From Betaproteobacteria bacterium (GTDB lineage Bacteria > Pseudomonadota > Gammaproteobacteria > Burkholderiales > Casimicrobiaceae), in NCBI GenBank assembly GCA_005888955.1, contig VBCS01000458.1, positions 1-5,776 on the forward strand: a stretch of 5,776 nt of DNA. Reading direction: 5' to 3'. Shown here piece after piece: positions 5,080-5,776 of the stretch (the stretch's first letter is position 1; every line of letters starts with the position of its first letter). The notes beneath the pieces were generated by a model. The model was given only the letters and a program-made list of their open reading frames with translations. It was not told the DNA's origin and searched no databases. The position numbers and the translations under genes are program-made.

Positions 5080-5776
5080 CGGGATGCGGTCGCGAGCGCC
5101 TGATCGATGTCCCAGAGAATATCATCGAGCGTTTCGAGCCCCACCGACAGCCGGATCATCTCCGGCAGCACGCCGGCGGCGCGCTGTTCTTCCTCGTCGA
5201 GCTGGCGGTGCGTCGTCGATGCCGGGTGGATGACGAGCGTCTTCGCGTCGCCGACATTGGCCAGGTGCGATAGAAACTGCACCGCCTCGATGAAGCGTAC
5301 CCCGGCTTCGGCGCCGGCTTTGAGGCCGAACGTCAGGATGCCGCCGGCGCCGCGGGTCAGGTAACGCTGCGCCAGCGCCTCGTAGCGGTTGCCGGGCAGC
5401 AGCGGATAGTTCACCCACGCGACCCGCGGGTCCTCCGCGAGGTGTCGCGCGATCGCCAATGCCGATTCGCAATGTCTCGGCATTCGCAGGTGCAGCGTCT
5501 CGATGCCTTGCAGCAGCAGGAACGCGTTGAACGGCGACAGCGTCGGCCCCAGCGTACGCATGACTTCCATGCGCGCTTTCATCGTGAATCCGAAATCGCC
5601 GAAGGTCTCGTGGAAGATGACGCCGTGGTAGCCGCGCGACGGCGTCGTCATCTGCGGAAACTTGCCGTTGCCCCAGTCGAACTTCCCCGACTCGACGATT
5701 ACGCCGCCCATGGTCGTGCCGTGGCCGCCCAGATACTTGGTGGCGGAATGGATCACGATGTCGGCACCGTGCTCGA
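5076..5776 (-). CDS. metY: O-acetylhomoserine aminocarboxypropyltransferase (sulfhydrylase), MetY type (N-terminal part outside window)
   Basis: A cytoplasmic PLP enzyme of the Cys/Met metabolism family that makes homocysteine from O-acetylhomoserine and sulfide, the direct sulfhydrylation route to methionine. About the last 232 residues are present, a little over half of a usual protein of some 430. The PLP-binding lysine is in SATKYLGG (codon 5738-5736), preceded by GADIVIH. MetY-type signatures follow: the FDWGNGKFP insert, LSPFNAFLLLQGIETL, RMPRHCESA, FLSHLANVGDAKTL and HPASTTHRQL, then IRLSVGLE near the end. The long FDW-containing insert favours MetY over MetZ or MetB, though O-succinylhomoserine use cannot be excluded. 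The frame is open to the right edge; GTG 5756 is an internal valine. The stop overlaps the dsbB start, so the two genes are probably co-transcribed. Confidence 0.93.
   Translation of the reverse strand, partial: EHGADIVIHSATKYLGGHGTTMGGVIVESGKFDWGNGKFPQMTTPSRGYHGVIFHETFGDFGFTMKARMEVMRTLGPTLSPFNAFLLLQGIETLHLRMPRHCESALAIARHLAEDPRVAWVNYPLLPGNRYEALAQRYLTRGAGGILTFGLKAGAEAGVRFIEAVQFLSHLANVGDAKTLVIHPASTTHRQLDEEEQRAAGVLPEMIRLSVGLETLDDILWDIDQALATASR

Noticed and set aside
1..5776. Search for CRISPR arrays, tRNA or rRNA genes, insertion sequences and phage or defence genes
   Set aside because: No regularly spaced repeats, structural RNA signatures, terminal inverted repeats or transposase/integrase-like frames were seen.

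Overview
The window is a compact, GC-rich stretch of bacterial chromosome, most likely from a proteobacterium of the beta or gamma class. That reading rests on inference: a quinone-type DsbB, a MetY-type sulfhydrylase, a cytoplasmic-membrane class III cyclase next to an OmpA-like lipoprotein, GTG starts and overlapping genes. I see no transposase, integrase, tRNA, rRNA, CRISPR array or phage gene. Two genes run off the ends, and no gap between genes exceeds about 215 bases.

Left part, plus strand. The window opens inside a gene for a GrdB-like protein of the glycine/sarcosine/betaine reductase selenoprotein B family, in which a Cys-x-x-Cys motif sits where the true reductase has selenocysteine. 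A 200-base spacer follows. It holds a hairpin just after the stop codon, a 13-base imperfect direct repeat, a 9-base perfect tandem repeat and a probable promoter lying almost on top of the next start. The next gene encodes a six-helix rhomboid serine protease with its catalytic residues intact.

Right part, minus strand, read from the right edge inward: metY (cut by the window edge), dsbB (its GTG overlaps the metY stop), a 215-base gap, a membrane-bound class III adenylate/guanylate cyclase, and a TPR/OmpA-like lipoprotein whose start overlaps the cyclase stop by 10 bases. The first pair links sulfur assimilation to periplasmic disulfide formation. The second pair looks like a signalling module: a cytoplasmic cyclase domain, one membrane helix and a long Pro/Ala-rich tail, predicted to be periplasmic, that ends in a pair of cysteines, translationally coupled to a lipoprotein expected to grip peptidoglycan.

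The clearest anomaly is at the 3' end of the lipoprotein gene. The OmpA domain runs normally to a Gly-Val-Gly-Trp stretch, then the expected ending (DRRVEFKVRNC, stop) appears in another frame. This suggests a small out-of-frame deletion, or a sequencing error, which removes the conserved C-terminal segment and its cysteine. In the restored frame the lipoprotein and rhomboid genes would end on the same CTAG.
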